The position numbers and the translations under genes were made by a program. A DNA stretch of 25,385 bases from Firmicutes bacterium UBA5389 (GTDB lineage Bacteria > Bacillota > DTU025), in NCBI GenBank assembly GCA_002409965.1, contig DHON01000067.1:1-25385 (forward strand). Direction: 5' to 3'. This document shows, one piece after another, positions 13,997 through 22,455 of this stretch (position 1 is the stretch's first letter; every line of letters starts with the position of its first letter). The notes below the pieces were generated by a model. That model saw nothing but the letters and a program-made list of their open reading frames with translations, searched no databases and was not told the DNA's origin.

Positions 13997-15379
13997 TCAC
14001 CTCCCGCTCAAAGCTGCTCTGAAAATCCCGCCCGCCAGAGGCGCTGCGACCTGCCCGCCGGAGCCCCCGTTCTCGATGATGATAGCAAGTGCCACCTTTC
14101 GCCCCGCATGCTGGGCGTAACCGGCAAACCACGCGTGCGGCGCTCCGTGGGGATTCTCTGCCGTGCCCGTCTTGCCGCCTACCGTGTACTCCGGAAGATT
14201 CGCGGCCCGGGCAGTGCCCCATTCCACCGCCGCCCGCATGCCGCCGGCCACTGCATGGGCAGCGCTAGGCGTCATGGGGACACACAGCACCCGGGGGCTT
14301 GAGCGCCGGACGACTGCGCCGCTATCGGAATAGACCTCTGCGACAAGCCGAGGACGCATCATCACTCCGTGATTGACAACTGCAGCAGCAATCATCGCCA
14401 CGTGCAACGGCGTCGCCACCATGTCGCCCTGCCCGATGGCAAGCTGTCCGAGGGCATCGTCAGTCGCCTCGCTCGAAAGCGCCGCGGAGGCGGTGGGCAC
14501 CTCGAGCGGCAGGGGTCTTGAGAGACAAAATCCGCCAAGGGCCTCCGGCAGCTGGGAACCGGCCGCCAGCGCCAGATGGACGAAGGCCGTATTGCACGAG
14601 AGCGCGATGGCCGTATCCAAGTCGACGCTCCCGTGCGCGCCCGCGGCATCGCTGATGATGGTGCCGCCTGCGCGGATCGAGCCTCGACAGTCGTACACTG
14701 TTCCAGTGCCTACCAGCCCCATGTCGATGGCCGCCCCGGCTATCGCCGGTTTGATGGTGGAGCCCGGCGGGTACAGCCCAGCGAACGGCCTGCACATAAG
14801 GGGAGAGTCCTCTCGCGCAAGGATAGCGTCCCATGCCGACTCAAGCCGCGCCGGGTCCGCCCACGGACTGCTGGCCGCCGCCAGCACCTCGCCGTTTGCG
14901 GCGTCCACCACAACCACGGCGCCGCGCCGCCCTGCCAGCGCCGCCTCGCAGGCGCGCTGCACGCGCAAGTCTATGACGAGCCGCACCGAGTAGCCCCTGT
15001 CCGGCTGGCTTGAGATGGTGGAAAGCAGGCCGGTGCGGCCATACGACGAACTCCTTCCCAGAAGCCATGGATCCATCGCCGCCTCGATCCCCGATTTGCC
15101 CAGCGTCAGGTGGGCGTACCCCAATAGCGGCGCAAGCGATCCGGGTCCGCGGTACACCCGTGACCCGGGCCCGCGTTCAAGCGATTCCGCCAGGACCTCT
15201 CCATTACGGTCAACCACCTTTCCACGCCATATGCCCTTCTCTGCGTTGGCAATGCGCGGATTGGCCGGGCTGGACGCAAGTCTATCGGCCACGGCCGCCT
15301 GATAGTACGTCGCCGCCAAGGCAAGCACGGCGCAGCCAACCATCCAGGCCGCCGCCAACCTGCCTATCCTGCGGTTCAC
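13997..15379 (-). CDS. Class B penicillin-binding protein (transpeptidase, PbpA/FtsI type)
   Basis: A 460-residue peptidoglycan DD-transpeptidase with one N-terminal membrane anchor (about residues 7-25). The penicillin-binding motifs are all present: GSTIKP with nucleophile Ser207 and Lys210, SCN (261-263) and KTGT (403-406). The short N-terminal pedestal (WRGKVVDRNGEVLAES near 51-66) is the abridged form seen in PbpA of actinobacteria and clostridia. Translation starts at GTG and overlaps the end of the ftsW-like gene by 4 bases (GTGA). FtsW/RodA glycosyltransferases work as a pair with such class B PBPs, so this operon most likely encodes one polymerase-crosslinker pair under control of the adjacent kinase and phosphatase. 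Whether it serves division, elongation or sporulation cannot be decided here. Confidence 0.95.
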   Translation of the reverse strand: MNRRIGRLAAAWMVGCAVLALAATYYQAAVADRLASSPANPRIANAEKGIWRGKVVDRNGEVLAESLERGPGSRVYRGPGSLAPLLGYAHLTLGKSGIEAAMDPWLLGRSSSYGRTGLLSTISSQPDRGYSVRLVIDLRVQRACEAALAGRRGAVVVVDAANGEVLAAASSPWADPARLESAWDAILAREDSPLMCRPFAGLYPPGSTIKPAIAGAAIDMGLVGTGTVYDCRGSIRAGGTIISDAAGAHGSVDLDTAIALSCNTAFVHLALAAGSQLPEALGGFCLSRPLPLEVPTASAALSSEATDDALGQLAIGQGDMVATPLHVAMIAAAVVNHGVMMRPRLVAEVYSDSGAVVRRSSPRVLCVPMTPSAAHAVAGGMRAAVEWGTARAANLPEYTVGGKTGTAENPHGAPHAWFAGYAQHAGRKVALAIIIENGGSGGQVAAPLAGGIFRAALSGR

Positions 15380-16719
15380 GAATCGTCACCGTTGCCGTTG
15401 CCGCCGGCGTCTGCGCCAGCTGCCGGCGTCTTGGCGGGCACTGGCCCCAATCCGACCGTGGAGCCCAGAAGGATGCCCGCCAGGGCCAGGCTTGCGATCA
15501 TCGAACTTCCGCCGTAGCTTGCAAACGGAAGCGTAACTCCGGTAAGGGGCAGCACTCCCAGGTTGCCCCCGATGATGACGAAGGTCTGCACCGCCAGGAT
15601 GTTGGCGGCGCCCACTGCAGCCAGCGACCGGCGCGGCGATGGCTGGCGCATGGCGCAAGCGTAAGCATGGCCGACCAGTAAGAAGTATATGGCGATGACT
15701 CCCAAAGACCCGGCCAGCCCTATCTCCTCAGCGGCGGCGGCGAAAAGCATGTCGGTGGGAGCGGCCGGTATCAACCACGGAGAGCCGGACCCGTAGCCGC
15801 GGCCGAGCATGCCTCCACTCCCCAGCGCGTAGAATGCCTGTACCACTTGATAGGATGAACCTGCGGCATCAGCCCATGGATTGAGCCACGCGGCAAACCG
15901 CGCTCCAAGGTGCGAAAAGAACCTGCCCACGAGCGCCACACCTGCCGCTCCAAGGCCCGCGGCACCCAGTACAACCCCGCGGTTCCCCGAAGCCACGTAC
16001 ACAAGCGGAACACACGATATGTAGATTATCGCAGCCGTGCCCACATCGCGCTGAAGTACTGTGAGCACCACAATTGCCGACCATACCAGGAGGAGTCGCC
16101 TCACAGGCCTCGATGCCCACATCTGGCGCAGGCTGGCGCGACAGGGCGGCACGGACATCGACGGCACGCACGTAGGCAACGCCGACAGTGCGTCTGCCCC
16201 CGCCAGCACACACGAGATCTTTGCGAACTCAGAGGGCTGAAAACCCATGCCGCCGATGAAAATCCACGACCGGGCGCCCCCCCGTTCCTGCCCAAACAGC
16301 AATGTCGCCACAAGCAGAGCGGCTGCGCCCACAGCCGAGGCCATCCCGAAGCCCCAGTCCCTGCCCGAGCGCTGCCAAAACGCTGCGGCAACCATCACGC
16401 CCGCCCCGACCCATACAAACGACAGCTGCCGCAGAGCCAGATCGGCCCTGAGCCTCAAAACCGAGGCATACCCAAGAACCGCTGCCGCTGCAACCAACCC
16501 CATGATCACCTGATCGCCGTCGAACCGCCCCGCCGCCAATAGCAGATGAGCCGCAGCGAAAGCGGCGCCCGACGCGAAGCAGAGTACGGTGTCCCATCCG
16601 AGCATGCTGCCGGATCTCGCTATCGAAAGAGATGCCCCACAGAGCCCGGCCAGAAGCAGGACGATGCCCGCCAAGGACCGCTCGGCATCGCGGCGGCAAG
16701 GCCCCTGGGCCGTCAGCAT
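15376..16719 (-). CDS. FtsW/RodA/SpoVE-family peptidoglycan glycosyltransferase
   Basis: A 447-residue polytopic membrane protein of the SEDS family, which polymerises lipid II into glycan strands. About ten hydrophobic segments are visible. Family signatures include GGMGFQPSEFAKI near residue 157, the LQRDVGTAAIIY motif near 222 and GRGYGSGSPWLIPAAPTDMLFAAAAEEIGLAG near 310 (conserved Asp in the large external loop). The C-terminal GGNLGVLPLTGVTLPFASYGGSSM is also present. The ATG overlaps the end of prpC by 7 bases, and its own end overlaps the PBP start by 4. The family member (ftsW, rodA or spoVE) cannot be fixed by sequence reading; by position it corresponds to rodA of the actinobacterial pstP-rodA-pbpA-pknA-pknB cluster. 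Confidence 0.95.
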   Translation of the reverse strand: MLTAQGPCRRDAERSLAGIVLLLAGLCGASLSIARSGSMLGWDTVLCFASGAAFAAAHLLLAAGRFDGDQVIMGLVAAAAVLGYASVLRLRADLALRQLSFVWVGAGVMVAAAFWQRSGRDWGFGMASAVGAAALLVATLLFGQERGGARSWIFIGGMGFQPSEFAKISCVLAGADALSALPTCVPSMSVPPCRASLRQMWASRPVRRLLLVWSAIVVLTVLQRDVGTAAIIYISCVPLVYVASGNRGVVLGAAGLGAAGVALVGRFFSHLGARFAAWLNPWADAAGSSYQVVQAFYALGSGGMLGRGYGSGSPWLIPAAPTDMLFAAAAEEIGLAGSLGVIAIYFLLVGHAYACAMRQPSPRRSLAAVGAANILAVQTFVIIGGNLGVLPLTGVTLPFASYGGSSMIASLALAGILLGSTVGLGPVPAKTPAAGADAGGNGNGDDS

Positions 16720-17468
16720 GACTCGCTGCCCCCTGGCCCTGGCCCTGACCCAGCCCCAGGCACATCCGATTCCGAAACAACGCCCGCAGCGATGGTGATG
16801 TTATCGTGACCACCGCGCGAGCGGGCCAGCGACACCAGGTCGCGACATGCGTGCGATGGATCGGGCGACCTGCCGAACGCGGCATAGATCTCCTCCGGCC
16901 TGACCAAGTCATGAAGACCATCGGTGCACAAGACAACCACATCCCCCGGCTGAACCGGCCACTCGCCCACGTCCACCTCAAGATCATCGAAGAAGCCCAG
17001 AGCCCTGGTGATGGCGTGCCGCTTGGGGTGCGCAACGGCCTCCTCGGCGGTGATCAGCCCCGACCGGAGCATCTCCCCCACAACCGAGTGGTCGTCTGTC
17101 AGCTGCTCGATTCCGCTCGCAGTGAGCAGGTAGGCCCTGGAGTCGCCCACATGCCCGACCTTCAGCGCCCCGGGGCTGATAGTCGCCACAGTCAGAGTAG
17201 TGCCCATACCTTCCAGAGCGTTGGCATGCCTGGACGCATCCAGAACGGCGGCGTTCGCCTGTTTGATGCAACGCGCAGTGTCGAATTCGGCCGATCCGCT
17301 CCGCGACAGCTCCTGCTCTACAGCGTGCATGGCTATGCGGGAGGCCACTTCGCCGGCCCTGTGGCCGCCCAGGCCGTCAGCCACCGCACAGCAACCCGCT
17401 CCTACGAAGCAGGCGTCCTCGTTGCGCTCACGGACCAGCCCTACGTCTGTTGCACAAACACACATCAT
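16713..17468 (-). CDS. prpC: PP2C-family serine/threonine phosphatase (PrpC/Stp)
   Basis: A metal-dependent protein phosphatase that reverses phosphorylation by the PASTA kinase. The 251-residue form has the PP2C motifs in order: TDVGLVRERNEDA at the start, CAVADGLGGHRAGEVAS near 27 (metal Asp), KVGHVGDSRAYL near 107, LCTDGLHDLV near 184 and RGGHDNIT near 222. The open frame goes up to 17570. I prefer the ATG at 17466-17468 because PP2C proteins normally begin a few residues before TDVG and GGGGTG lies six bases upstream. GTG at 17490-17492, just after the stop of the miniprotein gene, is a serious alternative. The C-terminal tail is Gly/Pro-rich. Overlap with the FtsW-like gene implies coupled expression. 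Confidence 0.96.
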   Translation of the reverse strand: MMCVCATDVGLVRERNEDACFVGAGCCAVADGLGGHRAGEVASRIAMHAVEQELSRSGSAEFDTARCIKQANAAVLDASRHANALEGMGTTLTVATISPGALKVGHVGDSRAYLLTASGIEQLTDDHSVVGEMLRSGLITAEEAVAHPKRHAITRALGFFDDLEVDVGEWPVQPGDVVVLCTDGLHDLVRPEEIYAAFGRSPDPSHACRDLVSLARSRGGHDNITIAAGVVSESDVPGAGSGPGPGGSESC

Positions 17469-17494
17469 GGCCTTCACCCCATCTATGACCACTT

Positions 17495-17641
17495 CTAGCC
17501 ATCGCCTTCCTCTTCCTCCGAACGGGCGGCGGTCAACGAGGCCTTCGCATCGGCAACCAGGCAAGCGCACACCCTATACAGGAACCAGTAGAGCGCTGCC
17601 AGGCAAGCCAGCCTGAACACGACCAGCGCTGCTCGAATCAC
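17495..17641 (-). CDS. 48-residue single-TM miniprotein between rlmN and prpC
   Basis: This small gene reads (M)IRAALVVFRLACLAALYW, continues FLYRVCACLVADAKASLTAA and ends RSEEEEGDG. It starts at GTG (17639-17641), which overlaps the rlmN stop as GTGA. AAGGAGG lies ten bases upstream, inside rlmN. The stop TAG is at 17495-17497, three bases before a possible GTG start of prpC, and the GGAGGAAGAGGAAGG near its 3' end can serve prpC. The protein has one hydrophobic helix (about residues 4-23) and an acidic tail. In actinobacteria and several clostridia a protein with an N-terminal TM helix and a C-terminal FHA domain (FhaB type) is encoded next to the PP2C gene. The helix here resembles that anchor, but no FHA domain follows. 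Function unknown; remnant or adaptor are both possible. Confidence 0.7.
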   Translation of the reverse strand: MIRAALVVFRLACLAALYWFLYRVCACLVADAKASLTAARSEEEEGDG

Positions 17642-18717
17642 ACTGGATCTGCCTCCTTGGCCCCTCCCCCCGGCGCCCGCCTCCGCCTGAGCTGCCCGCA
17701 GGCGGCATCGATCCCGGAACCCATTTCCCGCCTGATGGTGGCCTCAATGCCGCGCGACTGCAGAACGCGGGCGAAAGCATCCACGGCGCAAGATGCAGGA
17801 CGGACATACCCAGTTTCCGGCACCGGGTTGAGCGGTATGAGATTCACGTGGCATAGCGTGCCGCGGAGCATGCCCGCCAGCCGCCCCGCGTGAGCAGGCG
17901 AATCATTCACCCCGGCTATGAGAGCGTACTCGTAAGTTACCCGCCTGCCGGTGATCTCGGCGTAATCGACGCACGCCTTCACTAAGGTACTTATCGGATA
18001 TGCCTCGTTCACCTTCATGATCGACGACCGAGTCGCATCGTCGGGAGCGTGCAGAGACACCGACAGGGTCACCGGAATGCCCTCACGCGCCAGGCGCAGG
18101 ATGCCCGGCACTATCCCGCAGGTAGAGACGGTGATGTGCCGGGCGCCGATGCCGAGACCCCGGTCCCACTTAGCAAGCCTAATGAACTTGATGACATTGT
18201 CGTAGTTGAGAAGCGGCTCGCCGCTGCCCATCACCACCAAGGAGCTGACTCTGGCTCCGTCCAGCCTCTCCGCCGCATCGTCGTTTGCGGCCAGCACCTG
18301 ATCGCACATCTCGCCGCACGTCAGGTCGCGCACTAGGCCTCCAAGGCCCGATGCGCAGAACGCGCAGCCCATCGCGCATCCCACCTGCGACGACACACAC
18401 AGGCTCAGGCCGTAGTCGTGCTCCATGAGCACGGCCTCCACGGCGTTTCCATCGGCCAAGCCCATCAGGTACTTAGTGGTATCGCCGCCCTGCGAAACGC
18501 TTCGGGCCAGGACCTCGGGCGGTCGAAGCGGGGCAACCTCGGCGAGCTCAGCTCGGAGCGGCCTAGGGACGTTGGTCATGTCCTCATACGACAAGGCACG
18601 GCAACGGTAAAGCCATTCGAGGACCTGGTCAGCCCTGTATCCAGGCTCCCCCATGGACTCGAAGAAGCCCCTGCATTCGTCGCGCGACATGCTCTTCATA
18701 TCCACAGTGCTAATCAT
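17638..18717 (-). CDS. rlmN: Dual-specificity 23S rRNA/tRNA adenine-C2 methyltransferase RlmN
   Basis: A radical-SAM enzyme that methylates C2 of A2503 in 23S rRNA and of A37 in some tRNAs. From ATG 18715-18717 it has 359 residues, the usual size. The radical-SAM cysteines are in CAMGCAFC (C114, C118, C121). The conserved VMGSGEPLLNYDNV, HITVSTCGIVPGI, LSVSLHAPDD and LIPLNPVPETGY segments follow. The second catalytic cysteine lies in IDAACGQLR near the C-terminus. The ribosome-binding site is poor (GGTGG immediately before ATG), so ATG codons at residues 7 or 10 are possible starts. It lies 29 bases after the last permease gene and overlaps the miniprotein gene by 4 bases. In many Bacillota rlmN is preceded by priA, def, fmt and rsmB, which are absent here. 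Confidence 0.97.
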   Translation of the reverse strand: MISTVDMKSMSRDECRGFFESMGEPGYRADQVLEWLYRCRALSYEDMTNVPRPLRAELAEVAPLRPPEVLARSVSQGGDTTKYLMGLADGNAVEAVLMEHDYGLSLCVSSQVGCAMGCAFCASGLGGLVRDLTCGEMCDQVLAANDDAAERLDGARVSSLVVMGSGEPLLNYDNVIKFIRLAKWDRGLGIGARHITVSTCGIVPGILRLAREGIPVTLSVSLHAPDDATRSSIMKVNEAYPISTLVKACVDYAEITGRRVTYEYALIAGVNDSPAHAGRLAGMLRGTLCHVNLIPLNPVPETGYVRPASCAVDAFARVLQSRGIEATIRREMGSGIDAACGQLRRRRAPGGGAKEADPV

Positions 18718-18746
18718 TCCACCAAACCACAAGAATTCCTCGAGCG

Positions 18747-19694
18747 CTACGCCCCTCCTCGCCTCACGTACGGCCTGCCGCTGGCGGCCGGCGGTGTGGA
18801 GCGGCCGATGACCCCGGCTAGCGCCGCCATGGTGACAATGTACGGGAACATCAGCAGGAACTCCTGGGGTATTGCAGTGAATCCCCACGTCTGCGCAGTG
18901 AGCTGCACCGCATCGGCAAGCGCAAAGAGCAATGCCGCCCACATGGCGCCCAGCGGCGTCCACTTGCCGAATATCACGGCTGCCATCGCGATGAACCCTC
19001 GCCCCGAACTCATGCCTTCCCGGAAGAACGACAGCTGCCCAAGGGAGAGTGTGGACCCCCCCATGCCTGCAAGGAAGCCGCTGAGTATCACGCACAGGTA
19101 GCGGATGCCGGCAACGTTGACGCCCACAGTGTCGGCTGCCTCCGGGTGCTCACCGCACGCTCGGATCCTGAGCCCAAGCGGAGTCCTAAACAACACAATG
19201 TGCGCCAGTATCGCGACTATGAACGCCATGTACACAGGCGGAGTGTTTCTCCCGAATACCTGGCCTATGACGGGTATCTCCCTCAGGAACGGTATAGTCC
19301 AATTGGCCAGCTTGGCCACGCGCTCGGTCTGCCCAGCGCGATTGAATATCGCCCGGAGCAGGAAACCTGTGAGCGCCGTGGCCAGGATGTTGATGGCCAC
19401 TCCGGACACGGTCTGATTGGCCCTGTATCTTATCGACACCACGGCATGGATGGCGGCCACCAGCCCGCCCGCCACAGCGCCCATCCAAAACCCAAACCAT
19501 GGGTTGCCAGTCAAGTATGAGAAGAGAACAGCGGCGAATGACCCGCACAGCATCATGCCTTCAAGCCCGATGTTCACGACTCCGGACCTCTCGCTGTACA
19601 CTCCGCCGATGGCGGTGAGTATCAGCGGCGCCGCCAGGTACACTGTGGACGCCAAGAGGCTTGTGATGACGACCTTGATCATGCTCAAATCCAT
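18747..19694 (-). CDS. nupQ: Nucleoside-type ABC transporter permease (YufQ/NupQ-like)
   Basis: A 315-residue membrane permease of the BPD_transp_2 family, the smaller of the two permeases of a BMP-type importer. It begins with helices LLASTVYLAAPLILTAIGGVY, followed by the family signature SERSGVVNIGLEGMMLCGSF near residues 33-52. Further segments include YRANQTVSGVAINILATALTG and AGMGGSTLSLGQLSFFREGMSSGRGFIAMAAVIFGKWTP near 215-253, which is the likely ATPase-coupling region. It starts at ATG, 5 bases after the other permease, with AAGGAGG upstream; an ATG four codons in is possible. The closest characterised systems import purine nucleosides, so the substrate is inferred from family only. 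Confidence 0.92.
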   Translation of the reverse strand: MDLSMIKVVITSLLASTVYLAAPLILTAIGGVYSERSGVVNIGLEGMMLCGSFAAVLFSYLTGNPWFGFWMGAVAGGLVAAIHAVVSIRYRANQTVSGVAINILATALTGFLLRAIFNRAGQTERVAKLANWTIPFLREIPVIGQVFGRNTPPVYMAFIVAILAHIVLFRTPLGLRIRACGEHPEAADTVGVNVAGIRYLCVILSGFLAGMGGSTLSLGQLSFFREGMSSGRGFIAMAAVIFGKWTPLGAMWAALLFALADAVQLTAQTWGFTAIPQEFLLMFPYIVTMAALAGVIGRSTPPAASGRPYVRRGGA

Positions 19695-19699
19695 TGGCT

Positions 19700-20803
19700 T
19701 CAGGCGTCCTCCTTTCGCGCGGCGACCGCCCGGCGCGCGCGGGCTCCGATGCCGGGAATGCGCAACCAGCCCTCAACCAGGCCTTCAGCCGCAACCAGCA
19801 GGATGATCGCAGCCTGCACTATGCCCGCGACTTCCTTGGGCACATGCGCCATGCCCTGCATCATCTGCGAACCGCGCGAAAGCGCGCCGAAAAGGGCCGC
19901 TGCGCCGATGACTCCCAAAGGATTCCCTTTGGCCACAAGGGCCACGGCGATGCCGTCAAACCCGAACCCCTCGAACACAAAAAGGTCGAGGAACTTGTAC
20001 TGTATAGCGCACACCTGCACAGCCCCTGCAAGCCCCGCCATGGCGCCCGCGAGCAGCATCGACACGGCCATCGCCCTGGGCACGTTGATGCCGGCGTAGC
20101 GCGCGGCATCCGGGTTCGCGCCCACGGCCCTGATCTCATACCCCGTAGTAGTCCTGTACAGGATGTAGAAGACCAGCACTGCTGCTGCTACGGCTATGAG
20201 TATGCCGGTGTTAAGGCGAAACGCGCTGTGGAAATCGCCGACGAAGCGCAGGAGTTTGGCCGAATCGGCGATCTCCGCGCTGTAGGGGGTGGCGATGCCC
20301 GGATCCTTGATTGGGCCGTTGACCAGGTAGTGCGAGAAGAAGAGCGCGATGTAGTTCATCATTATGCTGTTGACTACCTCATGCACTCCCAGCTTGGCCT
20401 TGAGGTATCCTGGCACTGCCGCCCATATGGCCCCCGCGGCGGCGCCCGAAAGCACCGTCAGCGGCAGATGGATGACGCGCGGCAGCCCCGCGCCGCCGGC
20501 CCCGACTATAGCCGCGGCCACCATGCCCACGATCATCTGCCCCTCGGCCCCTATGTTGAACAGACCCGCCCTGTATGCAATCGCGATAGATAACCCGGTG
20601 AAGATCAGCGGGGTGGTGTATACAATCGTCTCGGAGATGTTGACAGGCGACCCAAAGCAGCCTCGAAGCAGCGCCTCATAGGCCACTAAGGGACTAGCCC
20701 CTGTGGCGGCCATGAATACTGCCCCTATCACTAGGCCCACCAGAACCGCAACGACGGGAACAAGCAGTTCCGACCAGACACTCTTTTTCCCAGATCCACT
20801 CAC
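19700..20803 (-). CDS. nupP: Nucleoside-type ABC transporter permease (YufP/NupP-like)
   Basis: A 367-residue permease of the BPD_transp_2 family, the larger partner of the following gene. About nine hydrophobic helices are visible. Family segments include AYRAGLFNIGAEGQMIVGMVAAAIVG near residue 80, the HEVVNSIMMNYIALFFSHYLVNG segment near 135 and LAGAMAGLAGAVQVCAIQYKFLDLFVFEGFGFDGIAVALVAKGNPLG near 255-301. Translation starts at GTG (20801-20803), which overlaps the ATPase stop (GTGA); AGGAGG is ten bases upstream. With the ATPase, second permease and BMP binding protein it forms a complete importer of the kind that takes up guanosine and other nucleosides in Bacillus and Streptococcus. Confidence 0.93.
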   Translation of the reverse strand: MSGSGKKSVWSELLVPVVAVLVGLVIGAVFMAATGASPLVAYEALLRGCFGSPVNISETIVYTTPLIFTGLSIAIAYRAGLFNIGAEGQMIVGMVAAAIVGAGGAGLPRVIHLPLTVLSGAAAGAIWAAVPGYLKAKLGVHEVVNSIMMNYIALFFSHYLVNGPIKDPGIATPYSAEIADSAKLLRFVGDFHSAFRLNTGILIAVAAAVLVFYILYRTTTGYEIRAVGANPDAARYAGINVPRAMAVSMLLAGAMAGLAGAVQVCAIQYKFLDLFVFEGFGFDGIAVALVAKGNPLGVIGAAALFGALSRGSQMMQGMAHVPKEVAGIVQAAIILLVAAEGLVEGWLRIPGIGARARRAVAARKEDA

Positions 20804-22362
20804 TTGCCCACCACCTCCTGAGCCTTCGGGCCAGGTCCGCGCGATGCGCCGGCCATCATCAGGCCCAGCAGTTCCTCGGTAGCCTCTTCGCGGTCGAGGA
20901 CGCCCACGATTTCGCCTTCGTACATCACAGCTATCCTATCGGATAGCGCCAGTATCTCATCAAGCTCCAGAGAAACCAGGAGGACGGCTTTTCCGGCATC
21001 GCGCGCCTCCACCAGTTTTTGGTGGACGAACTCGATCGCTCCGACATCCAGACCCCGCGTGGGCTGGGCCGCAACGACCAGCTCAGGATGGCGCGATAGC
21101 TCTCGGGCCACAATCACCTTCTGTTGATTGCCTCCGGAAAGCGAACTCGCGCTGACATCCTCTCCGGGAGTGCGAATGTCGAACTGCTCTATGAGCCGCC
21201 TGGCCTCTCTCCTGATGGCCTCCCAGTTCAGCCTGGATTTGGTGCTGAAGGGCGGCCTGTAGTAGGTCTGGAGCACCATATTCTCAGCCACCGTGAAGTC
21301 GAGCACCAAGCCGTGGCGCTGCCTGTCGGCGGGAATGTGCACCACGCCCAACTCGAACAACTTTCGGGGTTCCCTGTTGGTGACATCCCGACCCGCCAGG
21401 GTCACCTTGCCGGCGATCGAGCGCCTCATGCCCGTGATCGCTTCCACCAGTTCGCTCTGGCCGTTGCCGTCCACCCCGGCGATACCCACTATCTCGCCGC
21501 TCCTGACTGAAAGCGACACCCCGCGCACAGCCGGAAGCCTTCTGGCGTCGAGCACCTGAAGATCTTCAACGGCAAGAACGTCATCGCCTGGGTCGGCAGG
21601 GCCCTTTTCCACCACCAACTCCACGTCTCTGCCAACCATCAGCGTTGCAAGCTCATCGACACTGGTAGCTACGGTGTCGAGCGCGCCCACGACCTTGCCG
21701 CGCCTGATCACCGTAACATGCTCGGATATGGCCATGACCTCTTTGAGCTTGTGCGTGATGAAGATAATCGACTTGCCGCGGGCCTTCAGGTTGCGCATGA
21801 TCACGAAAAGCTCGGATACCTCCTGCGGGGTCAAGACCGCAGTGGGCTCATCCAGAACCAGTATGTCGGCCCCGCGCAAGAGCGCCTTGAGTATCTCCAC
21901 TCGCTGCTGCATGCCCACGGAGATGTCCATGATGCGCGCAGTCGGGTCGATAGCCAGGCCGTACTGCTCCGACACTTCCTTCACCTTAGCCACCGCTGTA
22001 TCCATGTCGAGGAAGATGCCGCGCCGGCGCGGTTCGGCGCCGAGAACCAGGCTCTCAGCCACCGTGAATCGCTGAACCAACATGAAATGCTGATGAACCA
22101 TGCCAATGCCCAAGCGCAGAGCATCGTTAGGTTCGCGGATCTGCACCTCCTGCCCGTTCACGCAGATCGTTCCCGAATCAGCCTGATATAGGCCGTACAG
22201 AATCTTCATGAGCGTCGACTTGCCCGCTCCGTTTTCGCCCAGAAGAGCGTGTATTTCGCCATTTTCAAGAGTGAAGTCAACCTCGTCGTTGGCAAGGACT
22301 CCGGGAAACCGTTTGGTGATCCCCTTCATCTCCAATACGGGGACTCGCTGGGACTCCGTCAT
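20800..22362 (-). CDS. nupO: Nucleoside-type ABC transporter ATPase, fused double domain (YufO/NupO-like)
   Basis: A 520-residue protein with two ABC ATPase domains in one chain, as in sugar (RbsA-like) and nucleoside importers. Domain 1 has Walker A GENGAGKST, the signature ISVGMQQRVEILKALLRGADILVLDEPTA and the switch His in FITHKL. Domain 2 has a degenerate Walker A (GVDGNGQSEL in place of GxxGxGKS/T) and the signature LSGGNQQKVIVARELSRHPELVVAAQPTRGLD. It is therefore probably inactive or weak in hydrolysis at one site, which is normal for this family. The open frame extends to 22434, but ATG 22360-22362 has GGAGG seven bases upstream and matches the family start. It lies about 90 bases after the binding-protein gene, with a strong hairpin between them. 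Confidence 0.95.
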   Translation of the reverse strand: MTESQRVPVLEMKGITKRFPGVLANDEVDFTLENGEIHALLGENGAGKSTLMKILYGLYQADSGTICVNGQEVQIREPNDALRLGIGMVHQHFMLVQRFTVAESLVLGAEPRRRGIFLDMDTAVAKVKEVSEQYGLAIDPTARIMDISVGMQQRVEILKALLRGADILVLDEPTAVLTPQEVSELFVIMRNLKARGKSIIFITHKLKEVMAISEHVTVIRRGKVVGALDTVATSVDELATLMVGRDVELVVEKGPADPGDDVLAVEDLQVLDARRLPAVRGVSLSVRSGEIVGIAGVDGNGQSELVEAITGMRRSIAGKVTLAGRDVTNREPRKLFELGVVHIPADRQRHGLVLDFTVAENMVLQTYYRPPFSTKSRLNWEAIRREARRLIEQFDIRTPGEDVSASSLSGGNQQKVIVARELSRHPELVVAAQPTRGLDVGAIEFVHQKLVEARDAGKAVLLVSLELDEILALSDRIAVMYEGEIVGVLDREEATEELLGLMMAGASRGPGPKAQEVVGK

Positions 22363-22380
22363 GCCCGTTCCTCCACGCCA

Positions 22381-22415
22381 GTTCGGGCGCCAGAGCAAAA
22401 CGCCGGCGCCCGAAC
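22381..22415 (-). repeat. Intercistronic hairpin between binding-protein and ATPase genes
   Basis: GTTCGGGCGCC (22381-22391) and GGCGCCCGAAC (22405-22415) form a perfect 11-bp stem with a 13-base loop. No T-run follows on the minus strand. Such hairpins after the binding-protein gene of ABC operons commonly protect its mRNA or cause partial termination, which gives more binding protein than transporter. That role is inferred from position. Confidence 0.65.
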
Positions 22416-22455
22416 ATCGATCTGATAAGAGCACCCTCAGTGAAGATCTCCGCTC

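Noticed and set aside
18718..19095. N-terminal extension of rlmN to 485 residues
   Set aside because: The added 126 residues lie inside the nupQ gene in another frame and are shadow sequence; the family starts at the internal ATG region.
19694..20593. A 299-codon plus-strand open frame opposite the large permease
   Set aside because: His/Arg-rich shadow translation; the minus strand encodes a clear BPD_transp_2 permease with start, ribosome-binding site and operon overlaps.
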